A DNA stretch of 51,728 nt, from positions 1-51,728 of the forward strand of contig CAMEOT010000019.1 in the NCBI GenBank assembly GCA_945929965.1. The letters are read 5' to 3'. Both the position numbers and the translations under genes were made by a program. The stretch's first letter is position 1; each line of letters starts with the position of its first letter. The stretch is from an uncultured Lachnospiraceae bacterium. GTDB taxonomy: Bacteria > Bacillota > Clostridia > Lachnospirales > Lachnospiraceae. The notes under the pieces were generated by a model, which saw only the letters and a program-made list of their open reading frames with translations, was not told the origin of the DNA and searched no databases. Below are positions 43,445 to 51,522 of this stretch, piece after piece.

Positions 43445-44173
43445 TTACGGTCTCTGTCCCATAGCGCCTTCCAGTGTCAGGGTCTCACCGCTCATATACT
43501 TGAAGTCGGGAGAAGCCAGCTGTACGCAGACGCGGCCGATCTCCTTCTCCACGTCGCCGTAATGTCCCATAGGAGGCATCTTGACGTTTGCCTTGAAAGC
43601 ATCGGGATATGCCTGCTCGAATTTCTCCAACTGTGCGGTCCATGCCAGAGGACATACAACGTTGACATTGATGCCATCGGGACCCCACTCGGTAGCTGCG
43701 ACTCTGGTCAGTCCGCGGCTACCTTCCTTGGCTGCCGCATAAGCGCACTGTCCGAAATTACCGAAGAGACCTGCTCCGGAGGCAAAGTTAATAACAGAAC
43801 CCTTGGTCTCCTTCAGATAAGGATAGCAAGCCTTCATATAGTAGAATGCTGCATACAGACCGGAATATACCGCCAGATCAAACTGCTCGGTGGTATGATC
43901 TGCGATGGTTACGCCGGAAGCGGAAGCCTGCGCATTGTTGATCAGTACATCGATCCTTCCGAAAGTGTCAATCGCCTGCTTCACCACGTTCTGTACGATC
44001 GCTTCATTGTCTGAACCGGCGCTGACATCTGCCTGTACGGGAAGTACCTTGATACCGTACTTTGCCTCCAGTTCTTCCTTCGCATCCGTCAGCTTCTGTA
44101 CATTGCGTCCGGTCAGCACCAGATTGGCACCTTCTTTTGCATAAGCGGTTGCGATTCCGTAACCGATGGATCC
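43445..44173 (-). pseudogene. 5'-truncated short-chain dehydrogenase/reductase
   Basis: About 242 codons of an SDR. GSIGYGIATAYAKEGANLVL is the tail of the nucleotide-binding TGxxxGIG motif, then VLINNAQ (NAG position), the catalytic S in INFASGAG, and YAAAKEG (Tyr-x3-Lys). The C-terminal GAMGQRP is complete. The first 10-20 residues are missing: upstream of GSIGYG the frame meets TGA at once. Starting at a GTG at 44119 would lose the cofactor-binding loop, so a working enzyme is doubtful. It was annotated here as a truncated gene. Confidence 0.7.
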
Positions 44174-44306
44174 TCACTCTCCGTTACTCCCCCGGTAGAA
44201 GTCTGCCAGCGCTCCGGCTATCAGAATCAATACCGGATAGCCATAACGATCCAAATATGCCAGAATGTACATTACTGTCGTAGAATAACTGCGCTCCGGC
44301 TTCTTC
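44174..44306 (-). other. Junction DNA between the HD gene and the truncated SDR gene
   Basis: A minus-strand frame reads STTVMYILAYLDRYGYPVLI and ends FYRGSNGE at a stop at 44174. A start at the internal ATG would give about 33 residues but has no ribosome binding site. It could be a small protein or a gene remnant. It could not be assigned. Confidence 0.25.
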
Positions 44307-44855
44307 TCAACGATCACTTCCGTGCACCCCCAGACGCTCTGCCTCTTGTAAGAATCTGACTTCAATCTCTCCGGGCGTATGCTCCGCCAGATCCGGCACG
44401 GAAAAAAGCGGCGGCACTGCTCTGTTCTCTTCGCCGTGAAGCAATGTCTTCAGTTCCAACTCCAGGATCTCATCGTCGATCTGTTTCCAGCGGAGGTTCT
44501 CCTCTTCCGTCAGATCATCCAGTCCGAAATGTGTGAGAATTGTTCCCATAATCTTACTTTCGATCTCCAGATAATTGGTCAGATAGATCTTCACCGGGCG
44601 AATGATATCCGAAATATATCCCTCGCTGGCATCATGGAGCAGACAGGCGAGCTGCTGCCTCTTAGACCACCCTCTGGCTTTCGCTTCCGCAGCACAGTTG
44701 AGCGAATGCTGTCCCACCGAATAAAAATAGGTCAGCTGTCCACCGCCCCGGCACAGTAAGCTCAGCGCATGGGCGATATCTTCGATATAGACATCTCCCG
44801 GTGTCATCTGAATGGGATCGAATTTTCTGCCGGAATAGGTCGTCATGGTGTTCAT
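44307..44855 (-). CDS. HD-domain phosphohydrolase (YfbR-like)
   Basis: A 182-residue HD-superfamily protein. Metal-binding residues are H50 in FYSVGQHSLNC, H74-D75 in CLLHDASEGY and an aspartate in KQIDDEILELE. The opening TYSGRKFDPIQMTPGDVYIEDIAHALS is typical of the 5'-nucleotidase YfbR-like group, which acts on deoxynucleotide monophosphates or related phosphates. AAGGAGCAAAAGCT precedes the ATG. It follows the M20 gene by 12 bases and probably shares its transcript. Substrate not known. Confidence 0.83.
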   Translation of the reverse strand: MNTMTTYSGRKFDPIQMTPGDVYIEDIAHALSLLCRGGGQLTYFYSVGQHSLNCAAEAKARGWSKRQQLACLLHDASEGYISDIIRPVKIYLTNYLEIESKIMGTILTHFGLDDLTEEENLRWKQIDDEILELELKTLLHGEENRAVPPLFSVPDLAEHTPGEIEVRFLQEAERLGVHGSDR

Positions 44856-44867
44856 AGCTTTTGCTCC

Positions 44868-46307
44868 TTATTTCTCCGCACGGATCAGATTCTTGTAAAA
44901 ACGGACTGCTCCGGGCAGACAGTTATACTCAATATTCTCATTCAGTCCGTGCATGCCCTTCATCTGCTCCGGTCCGAATACTACCGGTGCGAAGCGGATG
45001 CAGTTCTTGCAGATGGGCTGGTAAAACTGTGCATCGGTCGCACCCGTCATCACATAAGGACTGGAAGGCAGTCCCGGGAAAGTATCCGCAATGGTCTGCT
45101 CCACCAGATGGAATGCTTCTCCGTGAATATCCACAGGCGGCGTATAATCATTGGCATGCAGCACTTCGGTCTCCAGACCGTATTTATCTGCTACTTTTTT
45201 GATGATCTCCAGGCTCTCTTTTTCCCCCTGATGAGGAATAAAACGCATGTTAGCGCCCACATAGGCTTCCTGAGGCAGCACATTATAGGCATCGGATCCC
45301 TTCTGCACCGTGAAAGCGATCGTCGTCTTCAGCATTGCACCTGCCTGGGCGCTGATCGCAGGCATGACCGCTTTTAATACCGGGCCGAACAGCCACACAT
45401 TGCCGAATACCAGCTTCATTCCGAATCCGGCATAGGGAGCCAGTTCTGTGAACATCGCCGATACCTCCGGCAACAGCTTTTTCCGGAACGGGGAATGCGT
45501 CTCCACCTCATTGACAAAAGCGGATAATCTGGCAATGGGAGTTCCCTTCGACGGTGCGCTGGCATGACCGCCGTTGCTCCGTGCGGTGAACTTCACATCT
45601 GCCTTGCCCTTTTCAAACACGCCTACCATTGCAAAATTGCCATGAATGCCGCCGATGGGTTCGGTGATGATTGCACCACCCTCATCGCATACCAGGAACA
45701 GCTCGATCCCTCTGCGCTGCAATTCTGCCACAATCTTCGGTGCACCGTCACCGCCCCACTCTTCCGTGCAGGAGCTTGCCAGATAGACATCGGTGGGCGG
45801 GACGAACCCTTCCGACAGGAGTTCCTCCACCGCCTGGAAAAATGCCATTACAGAGGCCTTGGTATCGGATGCGCCTCTGCCCCATACTTTTCCTTCTGCG
45901 ATATCTCCGGAAAATGGTGCATGAATCCATTCACCTTCCGCCGGCACCACATCCTGGTGGCTCATGAGCAGGATCGGTTTTTCACAGCTTTTTCCTTTCC
46001 AGTAAAATAACAGATTCCCATCAATCTCTGTCTTCTCCAGCTTCTCATGTACCAGAGGGAACAGTTCCTCCAGCACCTTATGGAAGCCTAAGAATTTCTC
46101 CACCTCTGCCACGTTGGCATAGGAGGTGGTGTCATATTGGATCATTTTCGACAGCTTCTCTGCCAGTGCCAGCGCTTCCTCCTCCGGTTCGTCTGCCACA
46201 TAAGTCGAAGTCTTCGACGGCATCAATAAGGTACGGAGCACTGCGATCAACAGTAACAATACGATCACAGCCAACACTGCAAGAAGTATCAAACCTATGT
46301 ATTTCAT
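44868..46307 (-). CDS. M20-family metallopeptidase with N-terminal membrane anchor
   Basis: A 479-residue protein. Residues 3-28 form a membrane anchor. The M20 peptidase fold follows with zinc site residues H117 and D119 in ILLMSHQDVVPAEG, D148 in GRGASDTKAS and E182-E183 in SCTEEWGGDG. It resembles the PM20D1/carboxypeptidase S type, which cleaves or makes N-acyl amino acids or dipeptides. The catalytic domain would face outward if the anchor is a signal anchor. AAAGAGGACAGAT precedes the ATG. It lies 19 bases after the DUF5058-partner gene, suggesting joint function. Confidence 0.9.
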   Translation of the reverse strand: MKYIGLILLAVLAVIVLLLLIAVLRTLLMPSKTSTYVADEPEEEALALAEKLSKMIQYDTTSYANVAEVEKFLGFHKVLEELFPLVHEKLEKTEIDGNLLFYWKGKSCEKPILLMSHQDVVPAEGEWIHAPFSGDIAEGKVWGRGASDTKASVMAFFQAVEELLSEGFVPPTDVYLASSCTEEWGGDGAPKIVAELQRRGIELFLVCDEGGAIITEPIGGIHGNFAMVGVFEKGKADVKFTARSNGGHASAPSKGTPIARLSAFVNEVETHSPFRKKLLPEVSAMFTELAPYAGFGMKLVFGNVWLFGPVLKAVMPAISAQAGAMLKTTIAFTVQKGSDAYNVLPQEAYVGANMRFIPHQGEKESLEIIKKVADKYGLETEVLHANDYTPPVDIHGEAFHLVEQTIADTFPGLPSSPYVMTGATDAQFYQPICKNCIRFAPVVFGPEQMKGMHGLNENIEYNCLPGAVRFYKNLIRAEK

Positions 46308-46326
46308 ATCTGTCCTCTTTTCTTAA

Positions 46327-47145
46327 TTATTCTTCTGTCGTTTTCTGTGTATTCTTTTTCCGGAACAGCAGATATGCCACACCGATGGCAATCGCGCCGG
46401 AAGGAACGATCATAAAGCTGGTGGAGCCGATCAGGGACGGTACCAGAATGAATAACAGGCTCATGAGGATCAGCGGCAATGCAGCGATCTTCATATTTTT
46501 CCGGTAATATTTGTACGCCATGGCACCGAACAGCGCCGGAACCACATTTTCAAAAGCCGGCTGCAATACTTCGCTCTGCAGCACGGGCTGCAGCGGCACC
46601 ATCAATAACACGCCCAGCGCCAGGACGAGGATTGTCACCAGAGAAGATGTGGCAATGGAGATCGTGGAGATGATCTCATTTTCCGGGGTTCCGGTCTTCG
46701 CTCCTACCATGTCTCTCGCATTGACCGCGCAGGGGATCTTCATATTGATCAGGTTACCGGTGATAAATGCCAGGTATCCGCCGCCGGCTCCCAGCATCGG
46801 TGTGTAGATCAAAAACTCCGCGATGCTGCTGACCAGCCATACGATTCCCACAGAGAGGAACCCCTTGCCGACAGCACCCAGATCCGGATACGCACCTAAA
46901 AGCTTACCGATGAGAAACGGTGCTCCCACCAACATCACCAGCGTAATGATACTCACAGTCCGCCCGATGACATGTGTTTTCTTTGTGTAGGCCTGCCAGG
47001 TATCCGGAGTCTGCCCGGTCTGTTCCTTTGTTGCTTCTCCACTATTCAGTTCTGTATTATCTATTGTCATGCTATCCGCTTTCATGTTATCTGTTCTCGT
47101 ACTATCTGCCTTCATACTATCTGCCTTCATGCTATCTGTTCTCAT
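46327..47145 (-). CDS. Multispanning membrane protein, probable partner of the DUF5058 protein
   Basis: A 272-residue protein not assigned to a family. The first 35 residues are a run of five-residue repeats (MRTDS, MKADS, MKADS, TRTDN, MKADS, MTIDN). About seven membrane segments from residue 63 follow, with a conserved-looking LGAGGGYLAFITGNLINMKI and VNARDMVGAKTGTPENE loop. The start at the beginning of the repeats is backed by AAAGGAATATCAAT. It lies between DUF5058 and M20 genes on the same strand. Likely one half of a two-part transporter, by context only. Confidence 0.75.
   Translation of the reverse strand: MRTDSMKADSMKADSTRTDNMKADSMTIDNTELNSGEATKEQTGQTPDTWQAYTKKTHVIGRTVSIITLVMLVGAPFLIGKLLGAYPDLGAVGKGFLSVGIVWLVSSIAEFLIYTPMLGAGGGYLAFITGNLINMKIPCAVNARDMVGAKTGTPENEIISTISIATSSLVTILVLALGVLLMVPLQPVLQSEVLQPAFENVVPALFGAMAYKYYRKNMKIAALPLILMSLLFILVPSLIGSTSFMIVPSGAIAIGVAYLLFRKKNTQKTTEE
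47056..47145 (-). repeat. 15-base coding tandem repeats
   Basis: Six degenerate 15-base units such as ATGAAGGCAGATAGT encode the five-residue repeats at the start of the membrane protein. Copy-number change would alter length without breaking the frame. Confidence 0.75.
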
Positions 47146-47209
47146 ATTGATATTCCTTTCCGTTTCGGAGATACGCTACCCGGTACTATGTAGGTTGTTC
47201 TGTCAGTCG

Positions 47210-47956
47210 TTACAGCAACCCCACCAGCACCGCTGCCGTCATGCCGATGATCATGCTTCCGGCAATGGAAAAGCTGTCCACCCAGGCTTTTCCTTTTTTC
47301 TCAATGAGGTATACAAATCCTGCCATCACCAGTGCCGATACCGCCATTACCACTAACGGAATGTAATCTCCGTGAAACGTAAACAATCCGTTCTCCGATA
47401 TAAAACCGCCAAGATATCTTCCGATGTAGGTGCTGACCAGTCCGATGAACATGGCGGTCATTGCCATATCTCCGAAACCCGGCTTGCCGGATTTTTTATT
47501 CGAGGTCAGCTTCTGTGTATATTTTTTATTCAGGAAAATGGACAATGTCATGCCCCAGATAATGCAGATGCTCATGAGCAGTGCGATCGTGGAAAATGCC
47601 TGCGGTGTCATTTCCGCAGCAGACAATGTGCTCATTCCCACCTGCTCCGCTGCTGCCTGCGCCACCTGGGTCTCATAATGCAGTGCACCGATCACGGACA
47701 ATCGAAGCCACGGCCAGGGTGTTCCCAGACTTCCCGACAGGGCGATGACACCCAGCAGGATCCCCACACTGGGCAACAGGGAAAAGGTCGCACTGGAGAT
47801 GATCGTACGCTTCATTTTCGTGGTATCCATACCGAGTGCCTGCCCGGCGCGGTATGCCCTCACCAGAAAAATCACACAGACTACCGCCACAAAAGCAATG
47901 ATTCCTCCACAGATCAGGTACATCGGTACACTGTTTAACTGACTTAAGATTGACAT
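47210..47956 (-). CDS. DUF5058-family membrane protein
   Basis: A 248-residue protein with about six membrane segments, starting MSILSQLNSVPMYLICGGII. It contains SSATFSLLPSVGILLGVIALSGSLGTPWPW and GDMAMTAMFIGLVSTYIGRYLGG in sense, which fit the DUF5058 family as remembered. Function is not established. The ATG lies inside the end of the CobW-like gene (13 bases overlap), with AAGGAGGAAGAGAC upstream, so translation is coupled. With the next gene it may form a heteromeric transporter. Confidence 0.78.
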   Translation of the reverse strand: MSILSQLNSVPMYLICGGIIAFVAVVCVIFLVRAYRAGQALGMDTTKMKRTIISSATFSLLPSVGILLGVIALSGSLGTPWPWLRLSVIGALHYETQVAQAAAEQVGMSTLSAAEMTPQAFSTIALLMSICIIWGMTLSIFLNKKYTQKLTSNKKSGKPGFGDMAMTAMFIGLVSTYIGRYLGGFISENGLFTFHGDYIPLVVMAVSALVMAGFVYLIEKKGKAWVDSFSIAGSMIIGMTAAVLVGLL

Positions 47957-48903
47957 GTCTCTTCCTCCTTCAGAATCTCTCTGATTTTATCTTCCTGTAA
48001 ATGCTCTCCGATGACGATCAGCACCTCCTGCCCCACTGCGACAGACTGCATCGTATGACTGTCCGGTGTAGCATTCAATTCCATCCATTGTCCTGCTCCG
48101 TTTTTCACAAAGCCCTTGATACGGAATACTTCTCCGCAGGACTTGTCGGAAAACAGTCTGGGCACCGCCCGTTCCAAAGCCTCCGGCTTAATCTTCTCTT
48201 CCATGAAAAATAAAGAGTCGAAGCTCTGTCCATTCTCTAAATCCATCTTGCGGTAACTTTCCAGACGATAACCGCATTCGGATACTTCCTCTAAATCTTC
48301 TTTTGTCAGATCCGTGAGCTTTTTCTGTAAGATGTCCTTCTTGGGATCGATTCTCCGGTCGCAACGGATCTGTTCCAGTGCCCGGTTGAGATGTGCCACC
48401 GTGTCCTCACACTGTTCCCTGGTGGCTGCATCCGCATGGCTCAGGATCACTTTTCCGGCATTGGCAGCCTCCGATGCCAGCAGATAGTCCGCCTGCTCTG
48501 ATAGATTATCTTCCAGTCTTGCATCCAGTATGGCGATGACATTGCCGATCTCATACCACTGGTCCAGCGGCTCCTCCCGAAGTACATCAAAAAACTCATC
48601 TACATCATAGATTCCCGACGGCTCCACCAGCACCCTGTCATAACCGCACATTCGCATGGAGATCAGCTTCGTACGGAAACGCCTCCTGTGGCTCTCCGCA
48701 TCGCATCCTCCGGCGATCATCTCCAGTTCGCACTGATCTCCCCTGAGTTCGTGAAGCATCAGCATATCCACGTTGATAGCACCGAAATCATTTTCCAGAA
48801 TACCGATATGCAGTCCCTGATCCATGAGATATTCCGCATATTTTTTCAGAAAAGTAGTCTTTCCGGATCCCAGGAAGCCTGTGATCAGATCGATCGTTAC
48901 CAT
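47944..48903 (-). CDS. CobW/COG0523-family GTPase
   Basis: A 319-residue G3E GTPase with P-loop GFLGSGKTTFLK (residues 9-20), Switch ENDFGAINVD, Walker B RVLVEPSGIYDVDEFFD and SHAD in the NKxD position. The C-terminal CobW_C region is from about 245. These proteins act as metal chaperones, often for zinc. The usual CxCC metal-binding motif after EMIAGG is replaced by GCDAESHRRR, with one Cys and one His, so metal binding may differ. It overlaps the DUF5058 gene and lies upstream of a zinc peptidase, its possible client by inference. Confidence 0.86.
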   Translation of the reverse strand: MVTIDLITGFLGSGKTTFLKKYAEYLMDQGLHIGILENDFGAINVDMLMLHELRGDQCELEMIAGGCDAESHRRRFRTKLISMRMCGYDRVLVEPSGIYDVDEFFDVLREEPLDQWYEIGNVIAILDARLEDNLSEQADYLLASEAANAGKVILSHADAATREQCEDTVAHLNRALEQIRCDRRIDPKKDILQKKLTDLTKEDLEEVSECGYRLESYRKMDLENGQSFDSLFFMEEKIKPEALERAVPRLFSDKSCGEVFRIKGFVKNGAGQWMELNATPDSHTMQSVAVGQEVLIVIGEHLQEDKIREILKEEETCQS

Positions 48904-48949
48904 ATATCGTCTTTCCTCTCTGTTTCATTGATTTGCATAGTGATCACTT

Positions 48950-49522
48950 CTATAATTCTTTCTCATAACACCAGTAGGAATGCCCGAAAAGCTCACATTC
49001 CCCTGCTGTGGAAAAATGTAATTTTTCATAGGAACGCAAGGCTTTCACATTGTCCTTTGCCACTAAAATGTGTGCCGCCTTATAACCCTGTGATTTCAAT
49101 TCCGCCATAGCCTCCTGCAACAGGATCCTTGCAATGCCACGATTCTGATATTCTACCGCCACTCCCAGTCTGGACAGTTCTGCCACCGGGGTAAGGTCCT
49201 CTGACCAACAGGACAGTGCCTCCACTTCCGGGTCATCGTCTATGGAGATTGTGCCCATCAATCGTCCTCTCGTAACCGGCAGCGGTTCCGCTGTCTGCCC
49301 TACCGACAGCCTCGCCCCCTGTTCTCTCTCATCAGGTTCCGGCATTCTCTCATACAGGCAAAACAATGCATTTCTCGACAGGTCAAATTCCACTTCCCGT
49401 TCTGTTGGATAATTTTCTGTCCAGACACAATATTCGGTTCCGATCAGGGAACGGTATAATTGCAGGATCTCTTCTGCTTCTTCTCTGCGTGCCCTGCGAA
49501 ATTCCATGTAACGATCCTTCAT
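48950..49522 (-). CDS. GNAT-family N-acetyltransferase
   Basis: A 190-residue acetyltransferase. The acetyl-CoA loop is in LSRLGVAVEYQNRGIARILL (R/Q-x-x-G-x-G/A pattern), preceded by RLMGTISIDDD and followed by LVAKDNVKALRSYEKLHF. It uses acetyl-CoA on an unknown amine. The start at 49522 follows AAAGGA at ten bases; an ATG five codons later is possible. It lies 46 bases upstream of the CobW-like gene on the same strand and may be in that operon. Confidence 0.87.
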   Translation of the reverse strand: MKDRYMEFRRARREEAEEILQLYRSLIGTEYCVWTENYPTEREVEFDLSRNALFCLYERMPEPDEREQGARLSVGQTAEPLPVTRGRLMGTISIDDDPEVEALSCWSEDLTPVAELSRLGVAVEYQNRGIARILLQEAMAELKSQGYKAAHILVAKDNVKALRSYEKLHFSTAGECELFGHSYWCYEKEL

Positions 49523-49554
49523 GCTGTTCCATTCCTTTACTGACTTATCTTTTA

Positions 49555-49660
49555 CGTTTATTTTTTTGCTTTTTATGCTTTTACGTTTTTATGCTTTTGC
49601 GATTTTATGCTTTACGTTTTATGCTTTATATTTTTATACTTTTACGTTTTTATTTGCAGC
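49555..49660. repeat. Low-complexity TTTTATGCTTTTACG repeats
   Basis: About eight imperfect units of the type TTTTATGCTTTTACG lie in the spacer between the GNAT and lipoprotein genes. No gene or stable hairpin was seen. It looks like slippage-derived DNA. Confidence 0.65.
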
Positions 49661-49677
49661 TTGATTGATTTACTGTT

Positions 49678-50754
49678 TTATAGTTCTCCGCTTCCGCCGC
49701 ATACAGTACACTTTTTGTCTCCGTGACACAGAATACAGTCATCAGAGATCACACCCTTGCCATGACAGATACTACAAGACTTACCACCGCTTCCACCGCA
49801 CTGCTGGCAGGTATTTCCACCACTGCCTCCACAGTGCCTGCAGCTGGTTCCGCTGGTAGCATCCACACCGCTGCCGCCACATCCGGGACAGGTCTGTCTG
49901 CCACTGCCTCCACAGGTACCGCAGGTCTCCCACAAGGATCCTCCACAACGCTTACAAGGTGCTGTACCACCCTTGCATTCCTGGCAGATTCCGGTTCCGT
50001 CACAGGCACTACATTTTGTCTTCTGTGAAACGTTTGTTGCCGATCCATTACCTGCATCGTTTTCCGGAACCGCATTGTTTGCTCCGCTTTCCGTCACATT
50101 TCCAGCCTTATCTGAATTATCTGCATTACCTGTATTATCTGTCTGATCCGAAACAGTATCCCCGGCTCCTGTGTCGGCTCCTTCGATAGCGACCGGCGTA
50201 CCGGCATCCTGCAGCTCTAAGGCAGCATCCACACCTTGTTCTTTTAATTCCGCAGTAACTGCAGCCGCGATCACCTGTTCCACTGTGTCTGCCTGCCCGG
50301 ACTCCGTTGATTTTTCCAGATCTATGGTAATATTTTTACCGTCTGCCAGATACTCTTTTGCCACTGCCTGCTGTATGATCACAGGCATAGCCTTTTCCAC
50401 ATCCATCCCCGTGAGGTCCGTCTCTGAGAATAGATCTTCCGCATCCTGGTTCAGACATGTAACCGCCACTACCTTTGACTGCTCATCCAGATATAACCTG
50501 AATTCGGGATTGATCGTGATATGTAGCCGGTATGCATAATCCAATGTTTCCGGATCTGTTGTCTCTGCCTGCTCTTCTGCCGCAGCAGTCTGTTCTGTGG
50601 CAGTTACAGCGATGTCTGTCTGTACCTGTGATCCTTCCGCTTCCTGTGCTTTATTGCCGCAGCCAGATAACAGCAACAAACTTATTCCCGTTAACAACGC
50701 CGCTATTTTGATTCTTTGACCTGATAACACTTCTTCCTTGTTTCTCTTTTTCAT
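49678..50754 (-). CDS. Lipoprotein with RsgI-like domain and DnaJ-like cysteine repeats
   Basis: A 358-residue secreted protein. A signal sequence ends in lipobox LLSGC, so C32 is the likely lipidated residue. Residues 73-145 (YRLHITINPEFRLYLDEQSK, VVAVTCLNQDAEDLF) resemble the extracytoplasmic middle domain of RsgI-type anti-sigma factors. A Thr/Asn/Asp/Gly linker (190-245) leads to a C-terminal region (248-352) with ten CxxC pairs in CxxCxGxG-like units, as in the DnaJ zinc-finger domain. Twenty cysteines outside the cell would need metal or disulfide bonds. GAGGTAGGAT precedes the ATG. Function unknown. Confidence 0.8.
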   Translation of the reverse strand: MKKRNKEEVLSGQRIKIAALLTGISLLLLSGCGNKAQEAEGSQVQTDIAVTATEQTAAAEEQAETTDPETLDYAYRLHITINPEFRLYLDEQSKVVAVTCLNQDAEDLFSETDLTGMDVEKAMPVIIQQAVAKEYLADGKNITIDLEKSTESGQADTVEQVIAAAVTAELKEQGVDAALELQDAGTPVAIEGADTGAGDTVSDQTDNTGNADNSDKAGNVTESGANNAVPENDAGNGSATNVSQKTKCSACDGTGICQECKGGTAPCKRCGGSLWETCGTCGGSGRQTCPGCGGSGVDATSGTSCRHCGGSGGNTCQQCGGSGGKSCSICHGKGVISDDCILCHGDKKCTVCGGSGEL

Positions 50755-50784
50755 ATCCTACCTCATAGCTTTCTTGCATCTGTT

Positions 50785-51459
50785 TTACACCTTTAATGTT
50801 TTCAGATACTCTTTCTGCTCCCGGGTGATCCGGTAGCTTTCCCTCGCCTTCTGTATAGTCTTGTTATGAGTCCATTGATCCAAGCATTTTTTCTCGATAT
50901 AGCCAACGGCGACATCCCACTGTTTTGCCAGTGCCGTGGCATAGAACCAGGCAATCATCATGTTCACATAATATTCCTCGGAATGTACCGCTGCCGGGAT
51001 TTCCAAATATTCCACCCGAAAATCCTCATCCAGGAAATGTGTCATCAGCATTTCCATTCCGAAGCGGCAGGTATATGGGTGTTCTGAGGCAGTCCATTCC
51101 TTTATTTTGTCTATCAGCCGATCTCTGTTTTTGCGAAACACCCTCGGAGAAAAAATATCACACACCGCCCAGTTATCCACATAAGGAAGGAAGCGCTCCA
51201 CTTCTTTTACACAGACTTCGTAATCTTTGATCTCCGCCACCAGCAGCGCATGCAAAATATTTTCATCATAATAAGTGTGCGGCAGCTGCTTCAGAAACTC
51301 TACGCTCTCCGGATCCTTTCCATACTCCTTCGCAAGCTTACGAATTACAGGAATGCGGACGCCGATAATCGTCTCCACAGGAATCGTCGGGATTAATTTG
51401 CTCTGAAAATCACGGTAACCTTTATCTTGCAATTGAAATAATAATTCCTGTGCTTTCAT
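50785..51459 (-). CDS. AlkD-like DNA alkylation repair protein
   Basis: A 224-residue all-helical HEAT-repeat protein matching the AlkD/AlkC family: IGVRIPVIRKLAKEYGKD, YDENILHALLVAEIKDYE, LPYVDNWAVCDIFSPRVF and RFGMEMLMTHFLDEDFR. Enzymes of this family remove positively charged alkylated bases such as 7-methylguanine. Some relatives are not glycosylases, and residues were not checked against a structure. GAGGAGAAAATTGT precedes the ATG. It has its own promoter. Confidence 0.88.
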   Translation of the reverse strand: MKAQELLFQLQDKGYRDFQSKLIPTIPVETIIGVRIPVIRKLAKEYGKDPESVEFLKQLPHTYYDENILHALLVAEIKDYEVCVKEVERFLPYVDNWAVCDIFSPRVFRKNRDRLIDKIKEWTASEHPYTCRFGMEMLMTHFLDEDFRVEYLEIPAAVHSEEYYVNMMIAWFYATALAKQWDVAVGYIEKKCLDQWTHNKTIQKARESYRITREQKEYLKTLKV

Positions 51460-51493
51460 ACAATTTTCTCCTCAAAATGCCTGCTTTCTGTTT

Positions 51494-51522
51494 ATTGTAC
51501 CACAAGCATAGAAGATATGCAA
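51494..51522 (-). promoter_or_regulatory. Promoter of the AlkD-like gene
   Basis: On the minus strand TTGCAT (51517-51522) and TACAAT (51494-51499) are 17 bases apart, 35 bases before the start codon. Confidence 0.6.

Noticed and set aside
49720..50000. Short spaced DNA repeats resembling a CRISPR or minisatellite array
   Set aside because: They are codons of the CxxCxGxG units of the lipoprotein; repeat and spacer lengths are irregular and the frame is open throughout.
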